Positions 62,804-64,000 of a DNA stretch of 64,000 nucleotides are shown here, piece after piece (within the stretch, counting starts at the first letter, position 1; every line of letters begins with the position of its first letter). Made by a program: the position numbers and the translations under genes. The notes under the pieces are model-generated. The model searched no databases, had not been told where the DNA came from, and saw only the letters and a program-made list of their open reading frames with translations. The DNA is taken from the NCBI GenBank assembly GCA_030849075.1, contig JASAOO010003530.1, positions 1-64,000 of the forward strand, in the 5' to 3' direction. This DNA is from Zelonia costaricensis (Eukaryota; Euglenozoa; Kinetoplastea; Trypanosomatida; Trypanosomatidae).

Positions 62804-64000
62804 GCCGCTGTTGACACCGAGCTTTACTGTCGGGACAGCTGGCGGGAGAAGCGCCGCGAAAAGAAGGGGGGAGAACAGGGGGGAGGGGCGCGCTGAACGG
62901 AGTCCGATCTCGCCTCCACTCCCCGTCCCCGCTCTATCTCTCCCTCTCTCCGCTGCTGTGGCCTGTCGCTCAGACATGCGCCGCCGTCTTCTTCTCCTTC
63001 TTTCTCTTGTCCCTTGGAGGTGTCTCGTACTGGAGGTGTCGGTGTATGTGCGACGCATCAACAAGGCTCTCGCATCGCGTCAGCGTGGTGCTGACGAGTT
63101 TTGCCTACATGCATTTTCATCTTCTTTACAGAGTAGCGATCACGGGTTGGCTCCCCGTTTTGTTTTTTTTCTTTTCGTCTAAAGCAATGGAAGAAGATAA
63201 AGAGAAAGGGAGAACGCCTTCTGCGCCGCCAGCGTCGTTGTTCCGTCTTCTCACCGCTCCCTCGCTTCACCGCAGGCCGCGCATCACGCGTTTGCCCCCC
63301 CCCCCCCCACACACACACCTCCACCTCCACCTCGTCGCCTCATTCCTCTGTTCGTCCACCCCACGCGACCCGTGCTCCACTGGCACGGAGGAAGCGGGAG
63401 AAGGCGAGGCTTGCGGAAGGAGGGGCGGCGGCGGCGGAGGGCGTGGAAGGGGGAGGGGGGGGGGGCACGGGTGGCGGACAGAGGGAGGGAGGTAGAAGGG
63501 GAGGGGTGAAACTGAGGAGGAGAAAACTGAAACTCATACATCGACAGTGGTTGTCCCCGCGATGCCCTCCAACTCGCCTGCTGCGGCCTGCTTGTACTGT
63601 GGCTCGTTTTTCCTGTCCCTCTTCCGCTGGGCTCTTGACTGCACTCATGGCCCACGCACACACACACACACACACCTCATGTGCGTCACCTTCATGCCAG
63701 TGTCAGAGAGGGCAGTCGAGCCCGTTCGTTCCTGTCCGTCCTTGACCATCGCACGTTGCCTCCAGCAGTGGTAAAACACGCACACGTGGTCAGCAGCGCT
63801 TGTGAGTCGCCGTCCGAACACGCGTGCCGGTCACACGCACGCACACACACACAAGTACGTGAAGAAGGGACGAGGAAGGCGCAGGCACCTTGTATACATG
63901 GCGCGCAGAGACGTCCATCATCGCCGTACTTCGCCCTGATGTGTGCGCCTGCACAGGAGTTGCTCGTGGGGGGAGGGGAGAAGGAAGCGATGGGGAAAGA

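Larger units (their letters stand above)
60236..64000. other. Gene-free right end of window
   Basis: About 3.8 kb without a supported gene. 60250-62880 is mostly purine-rich on the plus strand, consistent with continued minus-strand transcription. 62890-63350 switches to pyrimidine-rich plus strand. It contains a TG-G17 tract (61461-61489), TG/CA repeats and a C14 run (63295-63308). A weak plus-strand candidate of 68 codons at 62976-63182 is discussed among the findings. Confidence 0.55.

Overview
The window looks like nuclear DNA of a trypanosomatid, most likely from the Leishmania/Crithidia/Leptomonas group (Leishmaniinae). It is GC-rich with strong G/C at third codon positions. Every convincing protein gene is an uninterrupted reading frame on the minus strand, as expected for a directional polycistronic unit transcribed toward lower coordinates. 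Genes are separated by kilobase-scale spacers full of TG/CA tracts and G-runs. On the sense (minus) strand these spacers carry long pyrimidine tracts followed by AG, the signature of spliced-leader trans-splicing coupled to polyadenylation. I see no introns, operons, bacterial ribosome binding sites, tRNA or rRNA genes, recognisable transposons or CRISPR.

In transcription order (high to low coordinate) the genes are: a degenerate DEAD-box-like protein (56621-60235); three diverged BAR-like coiled-coil proteins in tandem (52264-52965, 46776-49184, 43993-44898); a TerB-like protein (37935-39122); a single-pass membrane protein with chitobiase-C/Fn3-like repeats (34431-36407); an M17 leucyl aminopeptidase (31095-32852); a small putative mitochondrial membrane protein (29755-30228); a Snf2-family ATPase (23694-28793); an unrecognised 810-residue protein (18920-21352); a giant FCP1-like phosphatase (8768-17563); a NDUFAF7/MidA-family methyltransferase (6641-8077); and a GH32 beta-fructosidase (3464-5005). 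The pairing of a GH32 enzyme with an M17 aminopeptidase recalls Leishmania chromosome 23 from memory; a synteny comparison would decide.

As usual in trypanosomatids, neighbouring genes do not form a pathway. Two processes recur: nuclear gene control (Snf2 ATPase, FCP1-like phosphatase) and membrane shaping or trafficking (three BAR-like proteins). The 3' half (39-64 kb) is unusually gene-poor, with spacers of 2-5 kb. One of them holds a perfect 33-bp inverted repeat and a second near-perfect palindrome.

Start codons were chosen as the first in-frame ATG downstream of a plausible polypyrimidine-AG splice acceptor. In many cases the open frame extends further upstream only through TG/CA-repeat leader sequence. 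Residue numbers below refer to these chosen starts.
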